Part shown: piece by piece, positions 18,542-28,727 of the stretch
Layout of the letters: the number at the start of each line of letters is the position of its first letter
How positions within the stretch are numbered: the first letter of the stretch is position 1
Assembly (NCBI GenBank): GCA_905181875.1
Contig: CAJIZH010000006.1
Span: 124,001-188,000, forward strand
Direction of reading: 5' to 3'
Length of the DNA stretch: 64,000 bases
Source: Flavobacteriales bacterium UBA6770
Lineage (GTDB): Bacteria > Bacteroidota > Bacteroidia > Flavobacteriales_G > Salibacteraceae
Position numbers and translations under genes: made by a program
The notes under the pieces: model-generated
What the model was told of the DNA's origin: nothing
What the model saw: the letters and a program-made list of their open reading frames with translations, nothing else
The model's database searches: none

Positions 18542-19839
18542 CGCATTTAAAGCGTACAGATTTCGGTAAACTAATTCTGATAATAAGTTGTGTTTTAATT
18601 TCCCTGCAAGGTTTTACGCAAAAACCAGTAAGAGTAGGTAATGTTGATAGCCCAAACGAACCCAGCATTAACATAAACCGACAGAATTCTCAAGAAGTAT
18701 TGTGTGGTGCTAATCTCAATAATCTATACCTAAGTCATGATGGTGGCAAGACTTGGGAAAGCAAAAAAATGACTTCCGATTACGGAGTGCACGGCGATCC
18801 TGTGGTCATCTCAGATAGCTCCGGTCTTTATTACTATTTTCATTTAAGTAATCCAATACTCGGCAGCTGGATCGATAGAATTGTTTGTCAAACCTCTGAA
18901 GATTTCGGCAAAACTTGGTCGACTGGAAGCTACACTGGATTGAATGGTAATAAAGCGCAAGACAAACATTGGGCGGTATATAATGAAGCGACTAACGAAT
19001 TGCATGTTTCATGGACGCAGTTTGATCTCTATGGAAGCAGAAACAAAGATAACCGATCGAATATTATGTATTCTAAGTCTGAGGATAACGGAGTAACGTG
19101 GACAATGGCGAATCAAATCAACCAAGCGTCGGGAGATTGTATCGATAGTTCATTAACTACCGAAGGTGCTGTTCCGACTTTCTCTAATGATGGACGCCTA
19201 TACATTGCTTGGGCGGGCCCTGCGGGTATTCGAATGAATTCGTTCAGTGAAGATAGCTGGTTACCCGTAACTACTTTGGTAGATAGTAATAAAGCAGGTT
19301 GGTCGTACTCGATTCCTGGAGTAAACCGCTGCAACGGAATGCCGGTAACGATTTGCGATCGTTCAAAAGGCGATAACGAAGGAAGAGTTTATGTGAATTG
19401 GAGTGATCAGCGCGAAGGAACGGACAATACTGATATCTTCTTAAAATACAGCGACACTAAAGGCGAACAATGGTCGGAACCAATTCGTATTGGAAAAAGA
19501 GGAGGGAAGAACCACCAGTTTCTTACTTGGATGTCTTTGGATCAAACTACAGGGGCGTTGTACTTGGTGTATTACGACCGAAGCCGTTTTAAGGACAATA
19601 GAACTGATGTGGTTTTAGCAAGGTCTTACGACGGTGGAAAAAGCTTCAAATACAAACGGATAAGACAATCACCCTTTACACCTGTTTCTGGTAAGTTCTT
19701 TGGCGATTACAACAACATTGATGCTCATGATGGAATCGTGCAGCTTGTTTGGACACGCATGGACAATGCCGATACGAGTGTTTGGACTGCTCGATATCAA
19801 GAGCGAAAATGGAGAGTTAAGCGATTGAGGAATAAATAG
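18538..19839 (+). CDS. BNR/Asp-box repeat (sialidase-like beta-propeller) exported protein
   Basis: Five Asp-box-like motifs: LSHDGGKTWE, TSEDFGKTWS, KSEDNGVTWT, YSDTKGEQWS, RSYDGGKSFK. Signal peptide. Confidence 0.8.
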   Translation: MTHLKRTDFGKLILIISCVLISLQGFTQKPVRVGNVDSPNEPSININRQNSQEVLCGANLNNLYLSHDGGKTWESKKMTSDYGVHGDPVVISDSSGLYYYFHLSNPILGSWIDRIVCQTSEDFGKTWSTGSYTGLNGNKAQDKHWAVYNEATNELHVSWTQFDLYGSRNKDNRSNIMYSKSEDNGVTWTMANQINQASGDCIDSSLTTEGAVPTFSNDGRLYIAWAGPAGIRMNSFSEDSWLPVTTLVDSNKAGWSYSIPGVNRCNGMPVTICDRSKGDNEGRVYVNWSDQREGTDNTDIFLKYSDTKGEQWSEPIRIGKRGGKNHQFLTWMSLDQTTGALYLVYYDRSRFKDNRTDVVLARSYDGGKSFKYKRIRQSPFTPVSGKFFGDYNNIDAHDGIVQLVWTRMDNADTSVWTARYQERKWRVKRLRNK

Positions 19840-19969
19840 TGTTGAGTTTTGAGTGTTGAGTTTTTAATGTAAAGCGTATCACGTATTTTATATTTCGTGG
19901 GCTAGCGATGGTTTTTGAATTTGTGTCGGCTTTATAATTTCTTAGCGTCACCGCTTATTAAGGCAATTA

Positions 19970-20214
19970 GATCTGTGGTTATCCGAATTAGATTCCGAAC
20001 AGAAGTTTCACTAGATTTCTTTGTCGAGAAGTTCATCTAGTATTTCGGAATGACGGTAGTATTTATGATTTGTAGTTTTCTGTGTAACGATTGAATCTGT
20101 GGCGATCCGAATTAGATTCCAGTCAGAAGTTTAACTAGATCTTCTTTGTGAGAAGTTCATATAGTCTTCCGGAATGACGGTCGTATTTATAATCTGCACT
20201 TCTCTGGGTAATAA
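19970..20214. repeat. ~122-bp imperfect tandem duplication, 2 copies
   Basis: atctgtggttatccgaattagattcc...ttcggaatgacggtagtatttatgat repeated as aatctgtggcgatccgaattagattcc...ccggaatgacggtcgtatttataat. Confidence 0.85.
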
Positions 20215-20232
20215 TCACCAAAAATTATTTAT

Positions 20233-21351
20233 TTAAAACGACTCAGCAAAAGTCAAATAAAACTGCTGGCGATTATTATCTCCACGGGCGTAATCAAATC
20301 GGATGTGCACGCGTTCTTTTTTATTGAAAGCCAAACGAAATCCACCACCGTAAGAATAGCGCAAAAAGTCGGTATTGAATTCTTCGAAATTATCTGCAAC
20401 AGCTCCAGTTCCAGCAAATACTGCAAATCCAAAAAAGTGCCAGATCGGGGTGCGGTATTCAACTTGAGAGGCCATTAAATGATTGTCTCTAAACTCACCT
20501 TTTCGATAACCTCGCATTATTTTATCACCACCCAACTGAGAGATTTTGTTAAATGGAGCTGTTCCGAAAATAGACGAACTATAACCGTGTAAACCAATAA
20601 TATGATTTTTACCTAGATTGAAATATTTCCGAAGGTCAACTGTAAATAAATTATATCCAAAATTACCACCCATAGCTTTGTTAAACCCTAAAAAAGAGAC
20701 ATTCGCATAGTAGCCTTTAGTAGGAGCGTAAATAAAATCTCGTCCATCGTATTCCAGTTCCCAGCCAATTCCAGCGGTTACACTTCCTGATCTACCTGCG
20801 ATATCTAAGGTATCTAAAAGTCCATCCGGTTTTATTGAAGTAATGGTGGTGTTTTGGTAAAAAAGCTTGGGTCCAGTATAAATTCTCTTTTTGATTTTTT
20901 TTAAGCCCGTAATCGCAAATCGCGGAAAATTCGCACCGTAATCTTCTTCGTATTTTGTGTCGTTAGAGTTTCCTATTCCAGCAAAAAAGTAGGGGTAGCG
21001 GTAGTAGGAAATTTCACCCTTAATTCTGTAATTATCTTCTTTTAGAAAGATTTTAAAAGGCATAGAAAAAAGTACTTGATCGTTGAGTGTGTAGGAAAAG
21101 GACAGACCCGCTAAACTCAGAGGTGAAATGGTGTCTTTTTGGTTGAACCGACGGTACATTAACGCCGAAACACCAAATGCCCAATTGGTTTCTGGTTTGA
21201 AATAGATGGAAGGTAATACCGTAAGTTTTCGTTGTTTGTTAAGGTCAAAACCAAGAAACGATTGATCAGTACTGTCTGCCGTTTGAGCATAGCTTGCGGT
21301 GCAAATAGTCAAGGCAAAGCCTAGCATAATATATTTTAAGAATACTTGCAC
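20233..21351 (-). CDS. BamA/TamA (surface antigen D15)-family outer membrane protein
   Basis: C-terminal barrel GGDKIMRGYRKGEFRDNHLMASQVEYRTPIWHFFGFAVFAGTGAV...; C-terminal Phe. Confidence 0.8.
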   Translation of the reverse strand: MQVFLKYIMLGFALTICTASYAQTADSTDQSFLGFDLNKQRKLTVLPSIYFKPETNWAFGVSALMYRRFNQKDTISPLSLAGLSFSYTLNDQVLFSMPFKIFLKEDNYRIKGEISYYRYPYFFAGIGNSNDTKYEEDYGANFPRFAITGLKKIKKRIYTGPKLFYQNTTITSIKPDGLLDTLDIAGRSGSVTAGIGWELEYDGRDFIYAPTKGYYANVSFLGFNKAMGGNFGYNLFTVDLRKYFNLGKNHIIGLHGYSSSIFGTAPFNKISQLGGDKIMRGYRKGEFRDNHLMASQVEYRTPIWHFFGFAVFAGTGAVADNFEEFNTDFLRYSYGGGFRLAFNKKERVHIRFDYARGDNNRQQFYLTFAESF

Positions 21352-21806
21352 TAGAAGGTTGCTACCAATTTGTTAATCGCCGTTTGATCACTTAAAAAAG
21401 CGAATTTTTCTGCTGTTAAATCCTTCAGGTTTACCCAACGAAATGATTCTTGATTTTCAGTGATTGAATAATCAAAATCCATTTTTTGTTCTGATACTTT
21501 GATACTAGCAACATCTTGAAATTGGCAATTGAAATACATGCAAATTACTTGCTGCCAAGGCCTAAAGTAACTCTGTATGTATTCGTCGGTGGTATAAAAT
21601 GGTTTTCCAACAGTAATTTTAGCGCCCATTTCTTCATTTGCTTCGCGATGCAAACATTCGATAGGAGATTCTCCAAATTCTAATCCGCCACCGGGCAATT
21701 TAGTAAATGGTTTTCCTTGTAACAGCTCATCAGAAACCAATAAGGATCCCTCGTGAATAAAAAGGCCATAGATTCTTACGTTAAACTCTGTAGGTATTTC
21801 TGACAT
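21351..21806 (-). CDS. NUDIX hydrolase
   Basis: Nudix box GGGLEFGESPIECLHREANEEMGAKI. Confidence 0.9.
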   Translation of the reverse strand: MSEIPTEFNVRIYGLFIHEGSLLVSDELLQGKPFTKLPGGGLEFGESPIECLHREANEEMGAKITVGKPFYTTDEYIQSYFRPWQQVICMYFNCQFQDVASIKVSEQKMDFDYSITENQESFRWVNLKDLTAEKFAFLSDQTAINKLVATF

Positions 21807-23053
21807 TACTCGCTTATTTTATATAAGGCCAACCCACTTCGGATTTTAGGCTCGATATAGGTGCTTTTTGGTGGCATATGAGAATGCATATCAGCTACAT
21901 TTTTTAATTGGTCAATAGTCACAGGGTGCAATGCAAATGCAACTTTCATTTTGCCTGAGTCAACCAACTTTGTCAGCATCTGAGTATCATTTCGAGCACC
22001 TAAAAATTGTACGCGTCTATCTTTTCGCAAATCTCCAATGCCCAATATAGGTTCCAGAATATTTTTTGAAAGAATAGACACATCCAGCTTTTCCACAGGA
22101 TGGTTCTGGTCAAAGGTTCCAATTTTAGCATCTAATGCGTACCAAGTATTGGATAGGTACATGCCTATTTGGTTGTATGATTTTGGCTTGAAAGCCTTTA
22201 CAGATAGTTTGGTAACATCGAAAAATTCATCAAGTTTTGATAAAAATTCGGTGTCGGAAAGGCCATTTAAATCCTCAACTACTCGATTGAATTCCAGAAT
22301 ATTAAGTTCGCTCTCTGGCACAAAAAAGCTCATCAGGAAATTGTACTTCTCGTTTCCTGTATGATTAGGATTATTCCTACGCATTTCATGTCCCAATAAA
22401 TTAGACGAAGCACATCGGTGATGACCATCGGCAATATAGAGTGCATTAAAACCTACAAATTGCTCCTGAATTACTCTTATATCCTCAGGATCTGATATTT
22501 TCCAGAATTGGTGACAAGCACTATTCGCACTCATGTAATCGTACTCGGGAGTGGACTTTAACTGTCTTTCCAATACTTCTTTTATGCGATCGTTATCTGG
22601 ATAAGTCATCAGCACAGGCTCAGCATTCATGTCTGTTGTTTCCAAATAATTTTTGAAAATAACTTCCCGTTTTAGAATAGTGTGTTCGTGCTTTTTAATA
22701 ACTCCGTTTTCGTAATCGTCAATAGATGCACCAGCAATAATCCCGGTAAATACATTGCCTCTAAACTTTTGACGGTATACATAAAGGCTATCTTCTTTGT
22801 CTTGCACAAAAGTGCCTTCCGTGATAAATTGATTAATCTTACCTCTAACTTTTTTAAATCTATTTACCGTATTTGATTTGGTTTTTTTTTGGTCACCAAA
22901 TTCTGGATTAATGATATGAATGAAAGAGTAGGGGTTAGTGCTCAACTTATGAGTCAAACCAGACCGTGAATAAGATACGAATGATCTAGACGCTACTAAA
23001 TGCACCATATTTCTTGGTGGACGGAAAGCTTTAAAAGGAATAATTTTTGCCAT
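21806..23053 (-). CDS. DUF1015 family protein
   Basis: IPFKAFRPPRNMVHLVASRSF...YIADGHHRCASS..., adjacent to serA/serC. Confidence 0.88.
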   Translation of the reverse strand: MAKIIPFKAFRPPRNMVHLVASRSFVSYSRSGLTHKLSTNPYSFIHIINPEFGDQKKTKSNTVNRFKKVRGKINQFITEGTFVQDKEDSLYVYRQKFRGNVFTGIIAGASIDDYENGVIKKHEHTILKREVIFKNYLETTDMNAEPVLMTYPDNDRIKEVLERQLKSTPEYDYMSANSACHQFWKISDPEDIRVIQEQFVGFNALYIADGHHRCASSNLLGHEMRRNNPNHTGNEKYNFLMSFFVPESELNILEFNRVVEDLNGLSDTEFLSKLDEFFDVTKLSVKAFKPKSYNQIGMYLSNTWYALDAKIGTFDQNHPVEKLDVSILSKNILEPILGIGDLRKDRRVQFLGARNDTQMLTKLVDSGKMKVAFALHPVTIDQLKNVADMHSHMPPKSTYIEPKIRSGLALYKISE

Positions 23054-23083
23054 AAAAAAACGCGGCAGTTTTGGCTGCCGCGA
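23054..23083 (-). terminator. Strong hairpin + U-tract between serA and DUF1015, abutting the DUF1015 ATG
   Basis: Minus strand: tcgcggcag-ccaaaa-ctgccgcg-ttttttt-ATG. Confidence 0.7.
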
Positions 23084-23109
23084 TACAAATATACTTTGAG
23101 TCTAAAGAC

Positions 23110-24060
23110 TTAGCGGTGAGCAATAATAAAATTCGCTAATTCTTCTCCAATTCTATCTTGAGCTTCCAAAGTAGCTGCTCCAACATGGGGAGTAGAGGCA
23201 ATTTTAGAATGCTTTAATAAAGCGTCATTTGGAGTTGGTTCGTTTTCGAATACGTCTAAGGCGCAACCTGCAACTTTTCCACTATCCAATGCAGCTAATA
23301 AATCACTTTCATTAATAACACCGCCTCGAGCAATGTTTACCAAATAAGCTCCGTCTTGCATTTTAGCTAATTCTGCAGCACCAATTACGGCGCTTCCGTC
23401 AGCTTGTTTGGGCACGTGAATAGATATAAAATCAGAGCTTGAAATCAATTCTTCCAATCCAATTGTGGCAATTGAAACTGTTACAGATTGACCTTGTAAA
23501 GACAACTTTATATCAGCATTTGCAACAAATGGATCATGTGCAACAACGTTCATTCCACAACCAATAGCGTATTGAGCCACTGACTGACCAATTCTTCCAA
23601 ATCCAATAATACCAAGAGTTTTTCCTCTTAACTCAACGCCTTTTCCATATTTCTTCTTCAATACTTTGAAGTTAGATGCGCCATTAACTGGCATTTCTTT
23701 GTTCGCATCGTAAGTCATTCTTACCAAGCTAAACAACTGAGTCATTACTAATTCGGCAACAGATTGAGAAGAAGCAGCGGGAGTATTAAATACATGCAAT
23801 CCTTTAGATCGAGCATACTCAACATCAATGTTATCCATTCCAACTCCGCCACGTCCAATCATTTTAAGATTAGGACAAGCATCCATTACTTCTTTTCTAA
23901 CTGTAGTTGCAGATCTAACTAAAACTACTTCATAGTTTTCGTTGTTGATTGCATCAATCAAATTTTCTTGGGCAACTGTTTCGGTAACTACTTTATGGCC
24001 TGCTTTTTCAAGAATAATTTTTCCTGAATTCGCGATACCATCATTTGCTAAAATATTCAT
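23110..24060 (-). CDS. serA: D-2-hydroxyacid dehydrogenase (phosphoglycerate dehydrogenase-like)
   Basis: LGIIGFGRIGQSVAQYA NAD motif, NIARGGVINESDLLAAL, TPHVGAATLEAQ; neighbour of serC. Confidence 0.88.
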   Translation of the reverse strand: MNILANDGIANSGKIILEKAGHKVVTETVAQENLIDAINNENYEVVLVRSATTVRKEVMDACPNLKMIGRGGVGMDNIDVEYARSKGLHVFNTPAASSQSVAELVMTQLFSLVRMTYDANKEMPVNGASNFKVLKKKYGKGVELRGKTLGIIGFGRIGQSVAQYAIGCGMNVVAHDPFVANADIKLSLQGQSVTVSIATIGLEELISSSDFISIHVPKQADGSAVIGAAELAKMQDGAYLVNIARGGVINESDLLAALDSGKVAGCALDVFENEPTPNDALLKHSKIASTPHVGAATLEAQDRIGEELANFIIAHR

Positions 24061-24228
24061 TGTTGTTTTTTAAGTTAGAATCAAACTTCTTGTTCAAAAT
24101 TTATCTTGTTCAGTAACTCATTACTTTTTGTAAAGTGAGATGTTGAAATCTGTTCGAAAGTTCAAACGGGCAAGTTGAGAATGACCAGGATAATTTTATA
24201 TTTTAATTTTTGACATTATCAGCTTCGT

Positions 24229-25299
24229 TTAAGCTGTTTTTTCTAATTCTTTCATACAATCCACCAATAATTGCACACTTTCAACAGGCAATGCATTGTA
24301 CATTGATGCTCGGTATCCACCAACTGATCGGTGACCTTTGATTCCGTTGATTTTAGCATCATTCCATAGTTTATCAAAGGCATCTTTATGTGCTTCATCT
24401 TTTAATACGAAACAGGCGTTCATAACAGAGCGGTCTTCCAAGTTTGCAGTTCCTTCAAAAAGAGGATTTCTATCAATTTCGTTGTACAGTAATGCTGCTT
24501 TTTCATTGTTTCGTGCTTCAATCCAAGGAATACCGCCGTTTGCTTTTAACCAACGTAAGGTCAGCATAGAAACGTAGATAGAAAATACAGGAGGTGTATT
24601 GAACATAGATTCCTTAGAGGCGTGAGTCTGAAGGTCTAAATAAGCAGGAATTGTTCTTCCGTTTCTTCCAAATACAGCATCTTTTACAATGTATAAAGTT
24701 GCTCCAGCAGGACCTAAATTCTTTTGAGCTCCAGCATATATCATATCAAATTGTGATATATCGACGGATTTTGAAAATATATCAGAAGACATATCACAAA
24801 CCAATGGAACTAGGCATTCAGGAAAACTTTTCATTTGAGTTCCGTAAATGGTATTGTTTGAAGTGCAATGAAAGTAATCTATATCCGAAGGAACCGTATA
24901 ATCTTTTGGAATGAAGTTATAATTAGCATCTTTTGAAGTTCCCAAAACATTAACGTCTCCAAATAGTTTTGCTTCTTTAATGGCTTTATTTGCCCATGCG
25001 CCGGTATCAGTATAAGCCGCTTTACCGTTTTCGCGCATCAAGTTCATTACCGTAATCAAAAACCCTAGACTCGCTCCTCCCTGAAGGAAAAGAACTGAAT
25101 AGCCTTCAGGTACATTCAATATTTCTTTTACCAGAGCAGTAGCCTCATCCATTACAGCGACAAAGTTTTTACTTCGATGTGATATTTCGAGTAATGAGAG
25201 ATCTAAGTTGTCAAAATTTCCAACTGCTGCTTGAGCTTCTTTTAAAACTGATTCGTCTAATATACAGGGGCCTGCACTGTAATTGTGAACTTTTGCCAT
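24229..25299 (-). CDS. serC: Phosphoserine aminotransferase
   Basis: HNYSAGPCILDESVL, LFLQGGASLGF, YAGAQKNLGPAGATLYIV. Confidence 0.95.
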   Translation of the reverse strand: MAKVHNYSAGPCILDESVLKEAQAAVGNFDNLDLSLLEISHRSKNFVAVMDEATALVKEILNVPEGYSVLFLQGGASLGFLITVMNLMRENGKAAYTDTGAWANKAIKEAKLFGDVNVLGTSKDANYNFIPKDYTVPSDIDYFHCTSNNTIYGTQMKSFPECLVPLVCDMSSDIFSKSVDISQFDMIYAGAQKNLGPAGATLYIVKDAVFGRNGRTIPAYLDLQTHASKESMFNTPPVFSIYVSMLTLRWLKANGGIPWIEARNNEKAALLYNEIDRNPLFEGTANLEDRSVMNACFVLKDEAHKDAFDKLWNDAKINGIKGHRSVGGYRASMYNALPVESVQLLVDCMKELEKTA

Positions 25300-25395
25300 A
25301 ACTTTAAATAGTGTTTTAATTGAAATGTAAAAGTCTTAAAAAAATGTGAGAAAGCTAACAGGAAGGAGGTTAATTACTAGTTAATAAATCAACAC

Positions 25396-26244
25396 TTACT
25401 TAATTGCACTCTTTTTACCTGGTTTCGCATAAAGTGCATCGTGCAGTTTATCAATAGACGATTGATATTCAAATGCATCTTCTACAAATTTATAATTGAC
25501 GGGGTCAAAGCATATTTTGTAGCAGTAAATGGCAAACTCAAGCCGCGTTACTTCGAATTGCATGAGCTGCATAACTTCCATTATTTGAATCGATGAAAAA
25601 CAATTTATATCTGCTAATTTTTTAGCTTTATCTAATAATAGATCCTCGTAATCCTCTGATCTTAATTGTTTTATTACCAACTCAAAACCTAATGGAAGTA
25701 ATGGATTAGCACATTGAAATAAGGAGTCTTTAAACACTGTAACAGCAGATTCAATTTGCATTGACAAGCTATCAACTCCATTTGGTGCAGTAATTTTTGG
25801 GTCAGGAATATTAACTTCCAATAGTGAATCTACTTTTTCATCAGCTTTTTCTAATTCTTTAATTTCTGAGATGTCTTGGACTACAATAATTTCAATTTTT
25901 TCTTTTAAAACTGAATCGACCCGAGTTAATTCATACCAGCTTCTGCCTGTATTTTCATACAGCAATATTTCGTAACTCAACATATAAGAAGGAGCAAGGT
26001 TAATTTTTTTCTGTATGGTGCTTGTTTGTCCATTCTCAAACAATACCCGCAAATGATGGGGTCCAGGGGGAAGGTTTTTTACTTTTACTTTCCATTTAGG
26101 CGCTTCATTTTCTTTAAGGCCGTCTACAAATAAGGTGAACGATTTTTTTTCGCCACTGTAAATTTGAATTTCACCATTTTGAGAAAATGCAGAAAATGGC
26201 AGTATTCCAAGTGTAAGTATCGCTATGTAAAAACCAAGCTTCAT
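25396..26244 (-). CDS. DUF4476-domain protein
   Basis: Signal peptide; C-terminal helical DUF4476-like repeat region (LLLDKAKKLADINCFSSIQIMEVMQLM...). Confidence 0.7.
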   Translation of the reverse strand: MKLGFYIAILTLGILPFSAFSQNGEIQIYSGEKKSFTLFVDGLKENEAPKWKVKVKNLPPGPHHLRVLFENGQTSTIQKKINLAPSYMLSYEILLYENTGRSWYELTRVDSVLKEKIEIIVVQDISEIKELEKADEKVDSLLEVNIPDPKITAPNGVDSLSMQIESAVTVFKDSLFQCANPLLPLGFELVIKQLRSEDYEDLLLDKAKKLADINCFSSIQIMEVMQLMQFEVTRLEFAIYCYKICFDPVNYKFVEDAFEYQSSIDKLHDALYAKPGKKSAIK

Positions 26245-27110
26245 TCTAAACGAATATTTGTTTCAGGAGTGGTGTAGTTTTCCATGGTTTGGTTACCGCG
26301 CACATCTATGTTTTGAATGAAGTACCAATAATCATCTCTAAATTCAAATCCATCGAAACTAAGATCTGGGACATAAAATTCAAATACACCCTCTAGACCT
26401 GAGTTAAGTGGTATTAAATGATCGAATACAATACGTTCTTGTTTGTCATGGTATTTAAGGGAGGCGTTTACTTCGCTTGAGTATTCCACGAAAAACCTGG
26501 TAATGCCTCTGAAAGGAGGTCCGAATATCTTTTTTCCCATTTGCCAATCTCCAATACGCTCATTAAAATACAACACATCAATTACTTTTTTGAGACTGCT
26601 CCCAGTATTTCCATCCCAACCTAATAGCACGTAATACCTTTCCTTTTTTTTGTTTTTTACGGGAACTATTTGATAGTAAAGTGCTCCAAACCAGTTGTTT
26701 GTTTTTGTAATTTTAAATTCAGGAGATAAAAGAAGTCTGGATTGATCGGTGAGTTCAACAACTTCTCCTTTCTTAAATTTTATGAAAGCAAAATATTCGT
26801 ACTCATCAAATTCTTTAAGAATGTTCCAAGTATATATTTCGAATTTTTTGTCTGGTGAGATTATATGCCCAAAACTGGGTATACTGTCGAATTCAAATTC
26901 TAAATCCTGTTCAATTGCTGCTTTTACTTCAGTTCTAAATTCTTGATTGTATGCACTGATTTGTTTGTCATTATCAGCGTTTAAACTACTGGTTCTGAGG
27001 GTTTTTAGCCGAAGGGTAAGGTCAATAGCCGCTGGCCTGTTGCTAGTCTGCGAAACGGCACCGACTGCGGCTATTATAATAAACAAGTATGTAGAAATAA
27101 TTTTCTTCAT
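26241..27110 (-). CDS. Conserved hypothetical exported protein
   Basis: Signal peptide MKKIISTYLFIIIAAVGAVSQ; 4-nt overlap with the DUF4476 gene. Confidence 0.7.
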   Translation of the reverse strand: MKKIISTYLFIIIAAVGAVSQTSNRPAAIDLTLRLKTLRTSSLNADNDKQISAYNQEFRTEVKAAIEQDLEFEFDSIPSFGHIISPDKKFEIYTWNILKEFDEYEYFAFIKFKKGEVVELTDQSRLLLSPEFKITKTNNWFGALYYQIVPVKNKKKERYYVLLGWDGNTGSSLKKVIDVLYFNERIGDWQMGKKIFGPPFRGITRFFVEYSSEVNASLKYHDKQERIVFDHLIPLNSGLEGVFEFYVPDLSFDGFEFRDDYWYFIQNIDVRGNQTMENYTTPETNIRLE

Positions 27111-27133
27111 GCAATTTAACTAACCAGCAAAAG

Positions 27134-27163
27134 TAAAGCCAGATGATCTAGCATCTGGCTTTA
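27134..27163. terminator. Intrinsic terminator downstream of the ferredoxin gene
   Basis: aaagccagatg-atcta-gcatctggcttt. Confidence 0.7.
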
Positions 27164-27208
27164 TCGCTGTCAGTTGTTAACTTCTTATGTTTAATTGAAA
27201 GTAGGTGA

Positions 27209-27556
27209 TTAAACGTGCATAAAATCTTTTTTCTCCAACAGAAATGGCTCGGTCTCTTCATTTTCTAAATCGTCGACACAGCAATCTACTGGACATACCG
27301 CTGCACATTGTGGCTCATCATGAAATCCTTTGCACTCAGTACATTTGTCGGTAACGATATAGAAAAAGTCCATTGAAACTGCTTCTTGTTCATTATCAGC
27401 TTCATATGTATTATTCATTGGAGTAGTAACAGAGCCCGAAAGAGAGGTGCCGTCCGACATCCGCCATTCTACACCACCTTCATATATTGCATTATTTGGA
27501 CACTCGGGCTCGCACGCTCCACAATTAATACATTCATCTGTTATTATAATTGCCAT
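27209..27556 (-). CDS. 2x[4Fe-4S] ferredoxin
   Basis: [28 protein letters not shown] ... [27 protein letters not shown] at 27556 preferred. Confidence 0.92.
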   Translation of the reverse strand: MAIIITDECINCGACEPECPNNAIYEGGVEWRMSDGTSLSGSVTTPMNNTYEADNEQEAVSMDFFYIVTDKCTECKGFHDEPQCAAVCPVDCCVDDLENEETEPFLLEKKDFMHV

Positions 27557-27642
27557 AATCTGTGTTTTTATAGATTCTGATTCATCTAATATTGCTGCAA
27601 AGATATTCAGCAACACTTACTTTAAATACCAAATAGTACTAA

Positions 27643-28641
27643 ATGAATATAGAACAACGGATACAGGTTTTTGTTGAGCTTGGAGAGAAATTAGCAGATA
27701 ATACCCAAGAATTTAAAGATCGACTTCAAATAGCGAAGCATAAAAATGGGTGGTTTAGCTCGGATCACTCTCAATTGGCTTTCACCAATTGGTCAAAAGC
27801 ACTTACTGGACATAGCTTAAAACATTGGACAGCGATGTATCCGAAATTGATTAATGCCACTGCGCCCAAAAAAGTAGGTCTGATAATGGCTGGAAATATT
27901 CCGCTGGTTGGTTTGCATGACTTGGTTAGTGTATTAATATCAGGCCATATTGCGCTGGTTAAGTTATCATCAGAGGACACAGTGCTCATGACATTTGTTA
28001 TCGATAAAATAAAAAGTATTTCTTCTGAAATGGGTTCGAGGGTGAAAATAGTGGAGCGCCTGAATACTGTTGAAGCAGTAATTGCAACAGGTAGCAATAA
28101 TTCTTCGCGTTATTTTGAGGCTTATTTTGGTAAATATCCAAACATCATTAGAAAGAATAGAACTTCAGTCGCTATTTTGGACGGAAACGAGAGTGTGCAA
28201 GAGTTAGGTCAATTAGGAAAGGATATATTCACATATTACGGTTTGGGTTGTAGAAATGTAACTAAGCTTTATGTGCCTCAGGATTATAATTTCAATTTAT
28301 TTTATGAATCTATAATCGAATATGCTACTGTGTTAGATAATATCAAATACGTACACAATTACGACTACCACAAAACACTGTTTTTATTGAATAGTGAGCA
28401 ATTGTTAGACAATGAATTTTTACTAGTCAAAGAAGATACCAACTTAAAGTCTCCGATTGGCGTTTTACATTATGAGTATTTGTCCGTTAGTAAGAAAGTC
28501 CTGGTTGAAAAATTAAATTTAAGTGAAGAAGTGCAGTGTGTCATTGAAAATCACGCAATTAAGTTTGGTGAAGCGCAAATTCCACAATTGTGGGATTACG
28601 CTGATAATGTGGATACACTAAAGTTTCTTTTGAATTTGTAA
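27643..28641 (+). CDS. Acyl-CoA reductase (LuxC-like)
   Basis: GLIMAGNIPLVGLHDLVSVLISGH, ATGSNNSSRYFEAYFGKYPNIIRKNRTSVAIL, YYGLGCRNVTKLYVP. Confidence 0.85.
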   Translation: MNIEQRIQVFVELGEKLADNTQEFKDRLQIAKHKNGWFSSDHSQLAFTNWSKALTGHSLKHWTAMYPKLINATAPKKVGLIMAGNIPLVGLHDLVSVLISGHIALVKLSSEDTVLMTFVIDKIKSISSEMGSRVKIVERLNTVEAVIATGSNNSSRYFEAYFGKYPNIIRKNRTSVAILDGNESVQELGQLGKDIFTYYGLGCRNVTKLYVPQDYNFNLFYESIIEYATVLDNIKYVHNYDYHKTLFLLNSEQLLDNEFLLVKEDTNLKSPIGVLHYEYLSVSKKVLVEKLNLSEEVQCVIENHAIKFGEAQIPQLWDYADNVDTLKFLLNL

Positions 28642-28671
28642 TTTGCTAAAGTTTCTTTTGAATTTGTAATT
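28618..28671. repeat. 28-bp tandem duplication spanning a stop codon
   Basis: ctaaagtttcttttgaatttgtaatt at 28618 and again at 28646. Confidence 0.9.
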
Positions 28672-28727
28672 AATATTTGATTATTCTAAATAATGCCTTT
28701 ATTTTGGCGCTGCAGAAAGATAAGCTT

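Noticed and set aside
19861-19930. gtgttgagttttgagtgttgagttttta short direct repeat after the sialidase-like gene
   Set aside because: Short low-complexity duplication with no further copies noticed; not reported as a separate element.
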